Shown one piece after another: positions 50,451 through 59,298 of a stretch of DNA of 64,000 bases. Position numbers and translations under genes: made by a program. Positions within the stretch are counted from its first letter, which is position 1. Each line of letters begins with the position of its first letter. Source of the stretch: Stenotrophomonas mori. GTDB lineage: Bacteria > Pseudomonadota > Gammaproteobacteria > Xanthomonadales > Xanthomonadaceae. The notes under the pieces are model-generated. The model was not told where the DNA came from. It saw only the letters and a list, made by a program, of their open reading frames with translations, and made no database searches. Location of the stretch: the NCBI RefSeq assembly GCF_023556335.1, contig NZ_JAIKTS010000001.1, forward strand, positions 1-64,000, given 5' to 3'.

Positions 50451-50500
50451 CCCCTCTCCCGTCGGGAGAGGGGCTGGGAGAGGGGACGGGGGCGAAGCCC
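50451..50500. repeat. GC-rich palindromic intergenic repeat
   Basis: GCCCCTCTCCCGTCGGGAGAG is followed by GGGCTGGGAGAGGGG: an inverted repeat with an extra trailing copy of the right arm. Elements of this type are scattered between genes in xanthomonads. It lies just upstream of ygfA. Confidence 0.6.
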
Positions 50501-50600
50501 TCTTGATGTCAGCCTGCACGAGGCTTTGCCCGTACCCACATCCGGCGCTTCGCGCCACCCCGCTCCGCGCCCCGGCCCGGCGCAGCGCGCCGGGCGTTCA

Positions 50601-50636
50601 GGCGTGTGCGAACCAATGGTTCGCAAGCAACACGCC
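50601..50636. other. long hairpin between 6S RNA and ygfA
   Basis: GGCGTGT-GCGAACC-AAT-GGTTCGC-AAGCA-ACACGCC: two 7-bp stems separated by an asymmetric bulge, with an AAT loop. It lies inside the expected 6S-ygfA transcript and could be a processing signal or an eroded mobile palindrome. No family recognised. Confidence 0.45.
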
Positions 50637-50663
50637 TTCACCCCGATGGGAAAAGGGAAAGGA

Positions 50664-50689
50664 GGAACGGCGCCTTGCGGCGCCGTTCC
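50664..50689 (-). terminator. hairpin downstream of 6S RNA
   Basis: A perfect 11-bp stem GGAACGGCGCC / GGCGCCGTTCC, which on the minus strand has a GCAA loop and is followed by TCCTTTCCCTTTT. It begins about 11 nt after the 6S RNA 3' end, so it may end the 6S transcript or attenuate ygfA. Confidence 0.65.
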
Positions 50690-50699
50690 GGAATAACTG

Positions 50700-50884
50700 C
50701 ATTCTCCGCCATGACGATGCGTGCGAAACGACCTTGAACCCGGGGTTCAAGTGGGAACGCTGGGGAACCATCGGGCTTCCCGCTGCTAGGCGGACCTGCA
50801 CACCCGGTACCGTCGCGCCCCCGTGGTCGTCATTAAGGGACAAGGCGAATGTTTGCACACGCCGTCGACCACGGCAGAGAACGC
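50700..50884 (-). ncRNA. ssrS: 6S RNA
   Basis: Identified by position (between zapA and ygfA) and structure. The ends pair (TTCTC.GCC at the 5' end with GGC.GAGAA at the 3' end). The 3' half contains the 6S hallmark CTTGAACCCCGGGTTCAAGG, equal in form to the E. coli CCTTGAACCAAGGGTTCAAG. A TATACT -10 hexamer lies on the minus strand at 50891-50896, 7 nt before the start, with CTGCCA 17 nt further up as -35. 6S RNA binds sigma-70 RNA polymerase by mimicking an open promoter and down-regulates it in stationary phase. Length about 185 nt. Confidence 0.9.
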
Positions 50885-50969
50885 GGCGCCAGTATAGCCC
50901 TGTTGCGCACGCATGGCAGCCACCGCGTCCACCGGAAACCGGACCGTTCAGCCGCTGAATGCGGCCCGG

Positions 50970-51269
50970 TCAGGGGCTGTCGTCGATCGCGCTGTCCAGG
51001 CGCCGGTTGAGCGCGTTCATCGCGCTCTGGAACTGCTGCTGCTGCCGCGCCAGCTCGTCGCGCATCAGGTGCAGCTCGTGGGCCAGGTTCAGCGCGGCCA
51101 GCACCGCCACCCGGTCCACCGCGGCCATGCGGTTGCTGCCGCGGATCTCGCGCATGCGGGTGTCGAGCATGCGCGCGGCGGCGGCCAGGCTCTCGCGCTC
51201 GTCCGGCTCCACGCCGACGGTGTACTCGCGGTCGAGGATGCGGACGCTGACCGGCTGGTTCTGGCTCAC
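50970..51269 (-). CDS. zapA: cell division protein ZapA
   Basis: 99 residues from a GTG at 51269 that overlaps the previous stop (GTGA). SQNQPVSVRILDREYTVGVE and DERESLAAAARMLDTRMREI form the ZapA globular head, then a coiled coil (LNLAHELHLMRDELARQQQQ). ZapA cross-links FtsZ protofilaments at mid-cell. It is co-translated with the small coiled-coil protein upstream. Order pepP-ygfB / orf-zapA-ssrS-ygfA is the conserved gammaproteobacterial block. Confidence 0.93.
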   Translation of the reverse strand: MSQNQPVSVRILDREYTVGVEPDERESLAAAARMLDTRMREIRGSNRMAAVDRVAVLAALNLAHELHLMRDELARQQQQFQSAMNALNRRLDSAIDDSP

Positions 51270-51487
51270 GTGTGCTGCTCCAGCGACTTGAGGCGGGTGA
51301 TCATGGCTTCCACCCGCGAGCGCGCCTGTTCGTTCTTGCTCAGCAGCTGCGCGCGTTCGGCCATCAACTGTTCCTGCTGCTGGCGCAGGCTGCGGTTCTC
51401 CTCGGCCAGGCGCCGGTTGCGCTCGAGCAGCGCATCGATGCGGGAGGCCAGGGCCTGCAGTTGGGCGACGGGATCGAAGGAATCCAT
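51266..51487 (-). CDS. TIGR02449-family coiled-coil protein
   Basis: 73 residues from the ATG at 51487 (MDSFDPVAQLQALASRIDAL); an ATG at 51505 would add six residues. It is almost wholly a heptad coiled coil (ERNRRLAEENRSLRQQQEQL). The family sits upstream of zapA in gammaproteobacteria and resembles ZapB, so a division role is likely but unproven. It is divergent from ygfB, with about 130 bp between starts. Confidence 0.82.
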   Translation of the reverse strand: MDSFDPVAQLQALASRIDALLERNRRLAEENRSLRQQQEQLMAERAQLLSKNEQARSRVEAMITRLKSLEQHT

Positions 51488-51616
51488 GAGCGGCACGATA
51501 GGCATGGGCGTCGGGGGTGGTCAAGATGGTGCACACCGCGGCGTTGCTACACTGTGCAGCCGCCACCGCGCGCCGCGCGGCGCGGGCCTTTCCCGCTTTG
51601 CAGACCCCTTGGTGCC

Positions 51617-52162
51617 ATGACCGAACTCCCCGCCGTCGACGACATCCTCCAGGCCAGCCGGACGCTGGCGCTGGGCGCCAGCGCGAACGAACTCCATGGA
51701 GGCCTGTGTGGCTGGCTGGCCGCCGGCGGCGCCGACGTGGCGGCCTGGCCGGCGCGGGTGCTGGCCGACGACAGCCTGCCCACGCCGGCGCCCGGCGATG
51801 CCCTGGACCGCCTGCGCCAGGCGGTGGTGGCGCAGCTGGAGGACCGCGACTTCGCCTTCGAGCTGGTGCTGGCCGCGCCGGGCGCGTCGCTGCAGGCGCG
51901 TACCGATGCGCTGTTCGACTGGTGCCGTGCGTTCCTGGGCGGTTTCGGCCTGGCCGCGGACACGCGTCCGTCGCTGAGTGAGGAGGGCGAGGAGGCGCTG
52001 CAGGACCTGGCGCGGCTGGCGCAGGCGTCCAGCGACCAGTTCGACAGTGCCGACGAGGACGAGGACGCGCTGGCCGAGATCGAGGAATTCGTGCGCGTGG
52101 CGGTGCTGCTGCTGCATGGCGACTGCGTGCTGGGCGCGCGCCACCGCCAGCGCCTGAACTGA
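51617..52162 (+). CDS. ygfB: UPF0149 family protein YgfB
   Basis: 181 residues. SANELHGGLCGWLAAGGAD at about 18-36 and LFDWCRAFLGGFGLA near 96-110 are the UPF0149 hallmarks, with EIEEFVRVAVLLLHGD near the end. In Pseudomonas YgfB dampens AlpA-dependent anti-termination; the general function is unclear. It precedes pepP by 7 bp, in the usual order. Confidence 0.9.
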   Translation: MTELPAVDDILQASRTLALGASANELHGGLCGWLAAGGADVAAWPARVLADDSLPTPAPGDALDRLRQAVVAQLEDRDFAFELVLAAPGASLQARTDALFDWCRAFLGGFGLAADTRPSLSEEGEEALQDLARLAQASSDQFDSADEDEDALAEIEEFVRVAVLLLHGDCVLGARHRQRLN

Positions 52163-52169
52163 GCCGGCC

Positions 52170-53495
52170 ATGCAGGCGTTGACCGGCATCGCCGTGGCCG
52201 AATACGCGCACCGCCGCCGCCAGTTGATGGAGATGGCCGGCGAGGACGCGATCCTGGTGCTGCCCGCGGCACCGGAGCGGGTGCGCAGCCACGACACCTT
52301 CCATCCCTACCGGCAGGATTCGGACTTCTGGTACCTGTGCGGCTTCCCGGAGCCGGAAGCGGTGCTGGTGCTGATTCCCGGTCGCCGCCATGGCGAGGCG
52401 ATCCTGTTCTGCCGCGAGCGCGACCCCGAGCGCGAGGCCTGGGACGGCCCGCGCGAAGGCCAGGAGGGCGCGGTGGCCCGCTACGGCATGGACGACGCCT
52501 ATCCGATCGAGGACCTGGACGAGATCCTGCCCGGGCTGCTCGAGGGCCGCCGCCGGGTCTACTACCACTTCGGCCGCGACGCCGACTTCGACCTCAAGCT
52601 GATCGGCTGGGTCAACCGGGTGCGCGACCAGGCACGCCATGGGGCGCAGCCGCCGCACGAGTTCCTGGAGCTGGGGCACCTGCTGCACGAGCAGCGGCTG
52701 TTCAAGTCGCCGGCGGAGATCGCGCTGATGCAGCAGGCCGCCGACATCAGCGTGCGCGCGCACCGTGCGGCGATGCGTGCGGCGCGCCCCGGCATCCACG
52801 AGTACGCCCTGCAGGCCGAGCTGGAGTGCGAGTTCCGCCGCCACGACGCCTGGCCGGCCTACAACAGCATCGTCGGTGCCGGCGCCAATGCCTGCGTGCT
52901 GCACTACCGCGCCAACAGCTGCGGCAGCCGCGCCGGCGATCTGGTGCTGATCGATGCCGGCGCCGAATACCGCGGCTATGCCAGCGACATCACCCGCACG
53001 TTCCCGGTGGACGGCCGCTTCAGCGCCGAGCAGCGGGCCCTGCACGACCTGGTGCTGGCCGCGCAGGCGGCGGCGCTGGAGCAGGCGCAGCCGGGCATCG
53101 CCTATGAAGAAGGCCACCTGGCCGCGGTGGAGGTGCTCACCGAGGGCCTGCTGCGGCTGGGGCTACTCCAGGGCGACCTGGAGGAGAACCTGATCGAAGG
53201 CCACTACAGGCGCTTCTACCGGCACAAGACCGGGCACTGGCTGGGCCTGGACGTGCATGACGTCGGCGACTACAAGCTCGCCGGCGAATCGCGGCTGCTG
53301 GAGCCGGGCATGGTGTTCACCGTCGAGCCGGGGCTGTACATCGCCGCGGACGAGCGCGACGTGGAGCCGCGCTGGCGCGGCATCGGCATCCGCATCGAGG
53401 ACGATGTGCTGATCACCGCGGACGGGCACCGGGTGTTGACCGGCGCGCTGGAGCGCAGCGCGGAGGAGATCGAGGCGTTCATGGCCGCGCGCTGA
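52170..53495 (+). CDS. pepP: Xaa-Pro aminopeptidase
   Basis: 441 residues. The N-terminal aminopeptidase-P domain (YAHRRRQLMEMAGEDAILVL; RQDSDFWYLCGFPEP) is followed by the pita-bread M24 domain. The metal ligands are Asp in LVLIDAGAEYRGYASDITRT (two Asp), His in HKTGHWLGLDVHDVG, and Glu in FTVEPGLYI and IRIEDD. It removes N-terminal residues before proline using two Mn ions. It is co-transcribed with ygfB. The ubiH/visC genes that follow pepP in E. coli are absent here. Confidence 0.96.
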   Translation: MQALTGIAVAEYAHRRRQLMEMAGEDAILVLPAAPERVRSHDTFHPYRQDSDFWYLCGFPEPEAVLVLIPGRRHGEAILFCRERDPEREAWDGPREGQEGAVARYGMDDAYPIEDLDEILPGLLEGRRRVYYHFGRDADFDLKLIGWVNRVRDQARHGAQPPHEFLELGHLLHEQRLFKSPAEIALMQQAADISVRAHRAAMRAARPGIHEYALQAELECEFRRHDAWPAYNSIVGAGANACVLHYRANSCGSRAGDLVLIDAGAEYRGYASDITRTFPVDGRFSAEQRALHDLVLAAQAAALEQAQPGIAYEEGHLAAVEVLTEGLLRLGLLQGDLEENLIEGHYRRFYRHKTGHWLGLDVHDVGDYKLAGESRLLEPGMVFTVEPGLYIAADERDVEPRWRGIGIRIEDDVLITADGHRVLTGALERSAEEIEAFMAAR

Positions 53496-53863
53496 GGCGC
53501 GCCGTGGCGTCCGGAGGGGGGGCGCGGTTGGTCCGGCGGCTGCTCCCGGGTTTCCGGTCGCACGCTTCCCGTCCGCAGTGACGGGACCGGCAGGCACGCC
53601 CCCTGCGCGCGGAGCGCGCGGGAGCCACTCCGGTCTCGGGATTTTCCGGGACGACCTCCCGGGCGTGCCGGACACCGCACGCATCCACGCGCGGTGCCGA
53701 TGCGGAAGACGCCGGGCACGTCAACCGCCGAAGGCAACGGCCCCCTCACGCGTGACGGCATTGCCGTACTCGGCCAGCGGGCTGGCGGGCATCGCGCAAC
53801 GGGAACGCCCGGCCGTGTCGCATGGCCGGGCCTGGAGGCCCGCGCGGGCGGGGTTGGAGGCCC
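53496..53863. other. intergenic region between convergent pepP and pepQ
   Basis: About 370 bp without a supportable ORF. It has one possible hairpin, CCCGGCC-GTGTCGCA-TGGCCGGG (53809-53831), too loose and lacking a T-run to call a terminator. No array repeats of the GTAG type. Confidence 0.4.
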
Positions 53864-55192
53864 TCAGCCTTGCGCCGCGAACACCGGGCGGGTGAGGTTG
53901 TCGGCCTCGCCGTCGGTGCACAGCACCTCGTCCTCGATGCGGATGCCGCCGTAGGGACGGAAGAAGTCCACGCGCGCCCAGTCCACGCTGGCGGCATTGC
54001 CGGCCTGCTTCACCTCGTCCAGCAGCATGTCGATGAAGTACACGCCCGGTTCGATGGTGACCACCATGCCCGGCTCCAGCACGCGGGTCATGCGCAGGTA
54101 GGGGTGGCCGGCCGGGCGCTCGATGCGGCCGCCCTGGTCGCTGGCGGCGAAACCGGCCACGTCGTGCACCTGCAGGCCGATCAGGTGGCCGAGGCCATGC
54201 GGGAAGAACGCGGCGCTGACGCCGGTGGCCAGCGCCGCTTCCGGGGACACGGTGATGACCCCGAAGTCCTTCAGGATGGCCATCAGCGCCAGGTGTGCAT
54301 CGATGTGCAGCTGGGGGTAGTCGACGCCGCCGCGCACCGCCGCGCACAGCGTCCGCTGCGCGGCGTCCACCGCGTCGATCAGCGCCTGGAACTCGTCGTG
54401 GCCGGCGGCGGCGTAGGTGCGGGTGATGTCGCTGGCATAGCCGTGCGCCGAGGCGCCGGCATCGATCAGGAAGCTGCGCGGCGACGGCGGCGCAACCCGC
54501 TCCAGGTCGGTGTAGTGCAGCACCGCCGCGTGCTCGTTGAGGGCGACGATGTTGCCGTAGGGCAGGTCGTTGCTGTCCTGGCCCACCGCGCTGCAATACG
54601 CCATGTGGATGCCGAATTCGCTGGCGCCGGCGCGGAACGCGGCCTCGGCGGCGCGGTGGCCGCGCACCGCGTGCACCTGCGCCTGGCGCATCAGCGCGAT
54701 CTCGTAGGGCGTCTTGAAGGCGCGCTGGTACTCCAGGTAATCGATGACCGGCTGCGGATTGTTGGGGACGAAGCCGCCCAGCGCGCTCTGCGGTTCGCCG
54801 AGGATCGCGCAGCGCGCCGGGTCCTTCGGCAGCAGCACCAGCGCTTCCTCCGGTGTGCGGATGATCTGGATGTCGAAATGCCCGGCCCACCAGCCGCTGG
54901 GCGCGGCCGGCACCGCATGCCAGTAGTCGTGCGGCTGGTGGTAGACCAGCTGCGGCCGGCGGCCGGGCGTGTACACCAGCCAGCTGTCCGGCAGCCGGGT
55001 CAGCGGCAGCCAGCTCTTGAACTGCGGGTTGACCGCGTACGGGTAGTCGCGGTCGTCGAACAGCTGGTAGTGCAGCGAGCCGCTGGGGACCACCAGGTGG
55101 TCGAAACCGCCCCGCGCCAGGGCCTCGTCGGCACGCCGGGCAAGCACGCGCAGGTGGTCGGGATACAGGGCGCCAAGGTCGGGCAGGGTCAT
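53864..55192 (-). CDS. pepQ: Xaa-Pro dipeptidase
   Basis: 442 residues. The N-terminal domain (HYQLFDDRDYPYAVNPQFK, then SWLPLTRLPDSWLVY) is that of PepQ. The M24 metal ligands are visible: FLIDAGASAHGYASDITRTY (two Asp), FPHGLGHLIGLQVHDVAG (His), TIEPGVYFID (Glu) and IRIEDEVL (Glu). It cleaves Xaa-Pro dipeptides, finishing what PepP starts; the two genes converge with 370 bp between. The ATG at 55192 is 12 codons inside the longest frame and is followed directly by the conserved domain. Confidence 0.95.
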   Translation of the reverse strand: MTLPDLGALYPDHLRVLARRADEALARGGFDHLVVPSGSLHYQLFDDRDYPYAVNPQFKSWLPLTRLPDSWLVYTPGRRPQLVYHQPHDYWHAVPAAPSGWWAGHFDIQIIRTPEEALVLLPKDPARCAILGEPQSALGGFVPNNPQPVIDYLEYQRAFKTPYEIALMRQAQVHAVRGHRAAEAAFRAGASEFGIHMAYCSAVGQDSNDLPYGNIVALNEHAAVLHYTDLERVAPPSPRSFLIDAGASAHGYASDITRTYAAAGHDEFQALIDAVDAAQRTLCAAVRGGVDYPQLHIDAHLALMAILKDFGVITVSPEAALATGVSAAFFPHGLGHLIGLQVHDVAGFAASDQGGRIERPAGHPYLRMTRVLEPGMVVTIEPGVYFIDMLLDEVKQAGNAASVDWARVDFFRPYGGIRIEDEVLCTDGEADNLTRPVFAAQG

Positions 55193-55307
55193 CGTCGGGG
55201 CTCGCGGACAGGACGGAAAGGGGGTCACCGATTCTGCCGCAATCGTGCGCGCGCTGCTGTGCCGGTTCCGGCACCCGGAGCGGATGGAGCGGCCATGCGG
55301 AGCGGGC

Positions 55308-55655
55308 TCAGGCCGGGGGGAGGTTGGCCTGGATCCATCGCCGCAGGCGCTCGCGGCCGGCCGGCGCCAGGGTCAGGAAACGGAACCCCACCCAGGCATG
55401 GCCCGGGGCCTGGGCCGGCTCCCGCCACAGCAGGTGGACCCCGACGTCGAGCGGCTGCGGCCGTCCATCGTCGTCGGGAATGGCGAACTGCAGCTGGTAG
55501 AGCGCGTCGTCGGTGAGGGGCTCGGCGGCGAGCAGCAGCAGGCCGGTCTCGGAGACGTTGCCGAGGCGTCCGAGGGTGCGCCCGGTCATCTGGTCGGTGA
55601 CCGCGACCGCGCCACTGACCTGCAGCCGCGGCATGCGCCGGGTGTCGACGTTCAT
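55308..55655 (-). CDS. PilZ domain protein
   Basis: 115 residues. RMPRLQVSGAVAVTDQMTGR opens the PilZ fold; the c-di-GMP motif RxxxR is reduced to RRMPR, and NVSETGLLLLAAEPL is the second (D/N)xSxxG motif. It should bind cyclic di-GMP. It is co-translated with the DUF1631 gene (ATGA overlap), suggesting the two act together. Confidence 0.85.
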   Translation of the reverse strand: MNVDTRRMPRLQVSGAVAVTDQMTGRTLGRLGNVSETGLLLLAAEPLTDDALYQLQFAIPDDDGRPQPLDVGVHLLWREPAQAPGHAWVGFRFLTLAPAGRERLRRWIQANLPPA

Positions 55656-57976
55656 GGGGACTCCACTGCAGGAACGGAGGGACCGCCGGCGAGGCTGCGC
55701 AGGGCGCGCAGGGTGGCCTGCCAGGCGCGGTCGATCAGGCGTCCGGAGCCGTCGGCGACGAGCCGCAGCTGGCCGCGCGCCATCAGCCGCGCCAGTGCGT
55801 CCAGCGAATGCTCGGCGACCTTCTGGCCGCGCTGGTTGACGAACAGCGCGTTGTCCGTGGTCAGGCTGTACCAGGACAGCCGCTGCCGCCGGGTGTCACC
55901 CTGCTGGTTGACGGTGAAGTCGAACCAGGTGCCGAAGGGCAGGGTGCGCAGGTGGCGGTAGCAGGACTCCTCGGCGGCGGTGCGTTCGGCGCGGGCCGCC
56001 ACCGGGGCTGGCGCCACGGCCGGGCTGTCGCTGGCCTCGCCCAGCCGGGTGCGGGCCCTGAGCATGACCGCCATCTCGGTGCGCGAGGTGCTCGCATCGA
56101 CGCCGCCAGGCGTGGACAGCCGGCGGGCGATGGCGGCGGCTTCCTCGTCGTGGTAGCCGACCTGCAGCAGGGCGCTCTCGACCTGCCCGCGCAGCGCCGG
56201 GTCCGGCGTCCCGCCGGTGTCGGCGGTGATCTCGCCGATGCGGCGGGTGGTGTCCTGCTGCTGGCGCCAGGCCGCGGACTGCTCGCCCTGGCGCAGCAGG
56301 GTCAGGGTCAGCACGTCGCTCCAGGCTTCGTGCAGCAGGGTGCGTACGAACTTGGGCGGCGGCGCGCCCTGGGCGCACAGCCGGTCGATGCTGTCGCGGG
56401 CCAGCTGCTTGGCGACCTGCAGCCGCTCCTTGCCGCGGGCGGCTTCGACCTGGCGGCGCTCGGCGACCTCGGCCTTGCGGATCGCGGCCTGCAGGTGGCC
56501 GCGCACCTGGCGGTTGGCGGTGGCGAACACCGCCTCGTCGCCCTGGTAGTCGCTGACCACGCGCTCCACGGTCTCGCCCAGCTTTTGCAGCAGGACCGGG
56601 TCGGTGTCGTCGTCGCCCAGCCAGGTGGTGCCGTACTCGGCCACGCTGTTGAGCAGTTCGCGCGCCGGGTGCTGGTCGCGCAGGAAGAACGCGGCGTCGT
56701 TCACGGCCGCGCGCGCCAGCGGCAGCTGCAGGCGTTCGAGCAGCGGCGCGGTGCGCGGGTTGTCGCCCAGTTCGAGCTGGATCTGCCCGTAGAGCATGCC
56801 CAGCAGGTCGAGGGTGTCGTTGTCGCGTGGCGACAGGGCGGCCTCGGTGCCGTGCTCGCTGCGCAATTGCGCCAGCAGCGCCTGGCGCAGGTCGGCGAAG
56901 CTGCGCCGGGTGTCCGAGGCCGGCGCCGGCGGCTGCGCCTGCAACCGGGCCAGCGCGGCCTGCAGCGCGGCGCCGGGAACGGCCTGCGCCGCGGTCGCGG
57001 CCGGCCAGGGCCCGGTGGGGCCGGCCGCCGGAGCGGGGGCGGTACCGCCCGGGCCGGACACCGGCGAGGCCAGGGCCTGGCGGGCGGCGGCGAGCAGGGC
57101 ATGCAGCGGCGCCATGTCCGTGGCCGCCACGACATCGCCGGCCGCGGTGTCGCCGGCAAAGGCGGTGCCGGCGGCGGCAGGGCCGGTGGCTGCCGGTGCG
57201 CCGTCGGCAGCGGCCGCATCGTGGTCGTGCGCGGCCGCGCGGCCGGCGGTTTCGCCGCCGCGGCGGGGCGCCGAGGGCCGTGGCAGGTACGGGGTATAGA
57301 CCAGCCCGGGCAGCACGCCTTCGCGCTCCAGAAGCAGGTTCAGCTGCTCCAGCAGCTCGACCTGGCGCTCCATCACCTGGCGTTCGAAGGCATGGTAGAG
57401 CTGCTGCTGCGCTTCCAGGTTCAGGCCCAGCCGCTCGCCGCATCCGCGCAGGATCCGGCACAGCGCATGCGGACCTACCGGCAGCCGTTCGGCATCCAGC
57501 GCCGGCTGTGCGGCGAGCACGCCGAAGCGCTGCCCGAGCAGCTGCAGCTGCGGCCGCGCGCGGTGGCTTTCGCGGCGGGCGATCTCGTTGAGGACGATGT
57601 CGCGGTCGATGTCGGTGTCGGTGACCAGGGTCATCGTCGGGACGGCCGCGGTCGCGGCGACGGGCGCCGGTTCCCGCAGCTGCGCCAGGGCCTCGGCGAG
57701 CTCGTCCAGGAAAGCGCCGGGAAATCCGCCGGCGTGCTTCCCCAGCTGGCGGATCTGCGCGTACAGGTCCGCCTGCACCTGGCCGTTGCGGGCCTGTTCG
57801 GCCAGCGCGAACAGCTGGCGTTCCAGCTGCACCAGGGTCAGTTGCAGCGACGGCGCAAGCACCTGCGTGGCGGCACCATGGACGGCGCGGAGCAGGTGCT
57901 GCACGCGCTCGGGGAGCGGCGCGGCGGCCAACCGGGCCAGTGCCTGGTCGGATGAGGTTGCTGTGGTGCCTGACAT
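55652..57976 (-). CDS. DUF1631 family protein
   Basis: 774 residues from the ATG at 57976; an upstream ATG at 58018 adds 14 residues. DUF1631 blocks are spread over the length: TLVTDTDIDRDIVLNEIARR, CRILRGCGERLGLNLEAQQQ, LYHAFERQVMERQVELLEQL, and near the C-terminus GTWFDFTVNQQGDTRRQRLS followed by WYSLTTDNALFVNQRGQKV. The central part (about 240-330) is a low-complexity Ala/Gly/Pro linker. This large cytoplasmic protein is often named a thymidine phosphorylase by mistake; the true role is unknown. It overlaps the PilZ gene start. Confidence 0.87.
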   Translation of the reverse strand: MSGTTATSSDQALARLAAAPLPERVQHLLRAVHGAATQVLAPSLQLTLVQLERQLFALAEQARNGQVQADLYAQIRQLGKHAGGFPGAFLDELAEALAQLREPAPVAATAAVPTMTLVTDTDIDRDIVLNEIARRESHRARPQLQLLGQRFGVLAAQPALDAERLPVGPHALCRILRGCGERLGLNLEAQQQLYHAFERQVMERQVELLEQLNLLLEREGVLPGLVYTPYLPRPSAPRRGGETAGRAAAHDHDAAAADGAPAATGPAAAGTAFAGDTAAGDVVAATDMAPLHALLAAARQALASPVSGPGGTAPAPAAGPTGPWPAATAAQAVPGAALQAALARLQAQPPAPASDTRRSFADLRQALLAQLRSEHGTEAALSPRDNDTLDLLGMLYGQIQLELGDNPRTAPLLERLQLPLARAAVNDAAFFLRDQHPARELLNSVAEYGTTWLGDDDTDPVLLQKLGETVERVVSDYQGDEAVFATANRQVRGHLQAAIRKAEVAERRQVEAARGKERLQVAKQLARDSIDRLCAQGAPPPKFVRTLLHEAWSDVLTLTLLRQGEQSAAWRQQQDTTRRIGEITADTGGTPDPALRGQVESALLQVGYHDEEAAAIARRLSTPGGVDASTSRTEMAVMLRARTRLGEASDSPAVAPAPVAARAERTAAEESCYRHLRTLPFGTWFDFTVNQQGDTRRQRLSWYSLTTDNALFVNQRGQKVAEHSLDALARLMARGQLRLVADGSGRLIDRAWQATLRALRSLAGGPSVPAVESP

Positions 57977-58068
57977 CCGCTGTGGGTCCCGCCTCTCCAG
58001 ATAAGCGATTTTTAACATTTCGCCCGGGGCGGCGCTACTTGCGGCCCCGGCCACCGCCGGCCGCGCAC

Positions 58069-59298
58069 TCAGGCCAGGAACAGCGCGACCACATCGTTGG
58101 TGAAGCGCCGGCCCAGGTCGGTCGGCACCAGCCGCCCGCCGTCCCGGTGCAGCCAGCCGCGTTCCAGCGCCGTGGCCAGGGCCGGCTGCAGGACGCCCGG
58201 AGCCAGCCCGGTACGCGCCTGGAAGTCGCGCAGGCTGAAGCCTTCGTGCAGGCGCAGCAGGTTGAGCATGTACTCGAAGGGCAGCCGCGCCGCGTCGATC
58301 ACCTCGTCGCCGCCGATCGCCGCGGGCGTGCCGGCGTTGTCCATGAAGGCCTGCGGGTGCTTGTGCTTCCAGCGGCGCAGCACGTGCTGCTGCGCGCCGG
58401 AGCTGAGCTTGCCGTGGGCGCCGGCGCCGATGCCCAGGTAGTCGCCGAAGCGCCAGTAGTTGAGGTTGTGCGCGCACTGGTAGCCGGGACGCGCATAGGC
58501 GCTGACCTCGTACTGGCCATAGCCGCGCTCGGCGAGCAGGGCCTGGCAATGCTCCTGGATGTCCCAGGCGCTGTCCTCGTCGGGCAGGCCCTGCGGCGGC
58601 CTGGCGAAGAACACCGTGTTCGGTTCCAGCGTCAGCTGGTAGTGCGAGATGTGCGTGGGGGCCAGGGCGAAGGCGCGCTCCAGGTCATGCGCGGCCTGGG
58701 CCAGGGTCTGCTGCGGCAGCGCATACATCAGGTCGATGTTGATGTTGTCGTAGCCGGCATCCTGGGCCAGCCTGACCGCGTGCTCGGCTTCGTGGCTGTC
58801 GTGGATGCGGCCCAGGCGCTGCAGCGCCGCATCGTCGAAGGTCTGGATGCCGAAGCTGATGCGGTTCACGCCGGCGGCGCGGTAGCGGTCGAAGCGCCCG
58901 TGCTCGGCGGTGCCGGGGTTGGTCTCCAGCGTCACTTCCAGGTTCGGCGCGAAACGCAGCCGTGCGCTGGCTTCCTGAAGGAAACGGTCGATCGCCCCGG
59001 GCGGGAACAGGCTGGGCGTGCCGCCGCCGAAGAACACGCTGCTGACCACCCGGCCCCAGACCAGCGGCAGGTCCTGGTCCAGGTCGCGGATCAGCGCATC
59101 GATGTAGGCATCGAACGGCAGCGCGCCCTTGCCGGCATGCGAGTTGAAATCGCAGTACGGGCACTTGCGCACGCACCACGGCAGGTGCACGTACAGCGCC
59201 AGCGGCGGCGGCACCAGCGACGGCCCGGTGTCGTGGCCGTGGCCGTCCGGGCAGGCGTCGCCGGGCGCGTGGCTGCAGGAGGCGGGGCGCTGCGTCAT
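58069..59298 (-). CDS. hemW: radical SAM heme chaperone HemW
   Basis: 409 residues. The cluster motif CVRKCPYCDF (Cys42, Cys46, Cys49) and the HemW-specific CAHNLNYWRFGDYLGIGAGA with HNxxYW show a heme chaperone rather than the oxidase HemN. A 30-residue Ser/His/Pro-rich lead (MTQRPASCSHAPGDACPDGH) precedes the barrel. It inserts heme into respiratory proteins. Its ATG overlaps a 39-codon ORF that in turn overlaps rdgB, so translation may be chained. Confidence 0.94.
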   Translation of the reverse strand: MTQRPASCSHAPGDACPDGHGHDTGPSLVPPPLALYVHLPWCVRKCPYCDFNSHAGKGALPFDAYIDALIRDLDQDLPLVWGRVVSSVFFGGGTPSLFPPGAIDRFLQEASARLRFAPNLEVTLETNPGTAEHGRFDRYRAAGVNRISFGIQTFDDAALQRLGRIHDSHEAEHAVRLAQDAGYDNINIDLMYALPQQTLAQAAHDLERAFALAPTHISHYQLTLEPNTVFFARPPQGLPDEDSAWDIQEHCQALLAERGYGQYEVSAYARPGYQCAHNLNYWRFGDYLGIGAGAHGKLSSGAQQHVLRRWKHKHPQAFMDNAGTPAAIGGDEVIDAARLPFEYMLNLLRLHEGFSLRDFQARTGLAPGVLQPALATALERGWLHRDGGRLVPTDLGRRFTNDVVALFLA

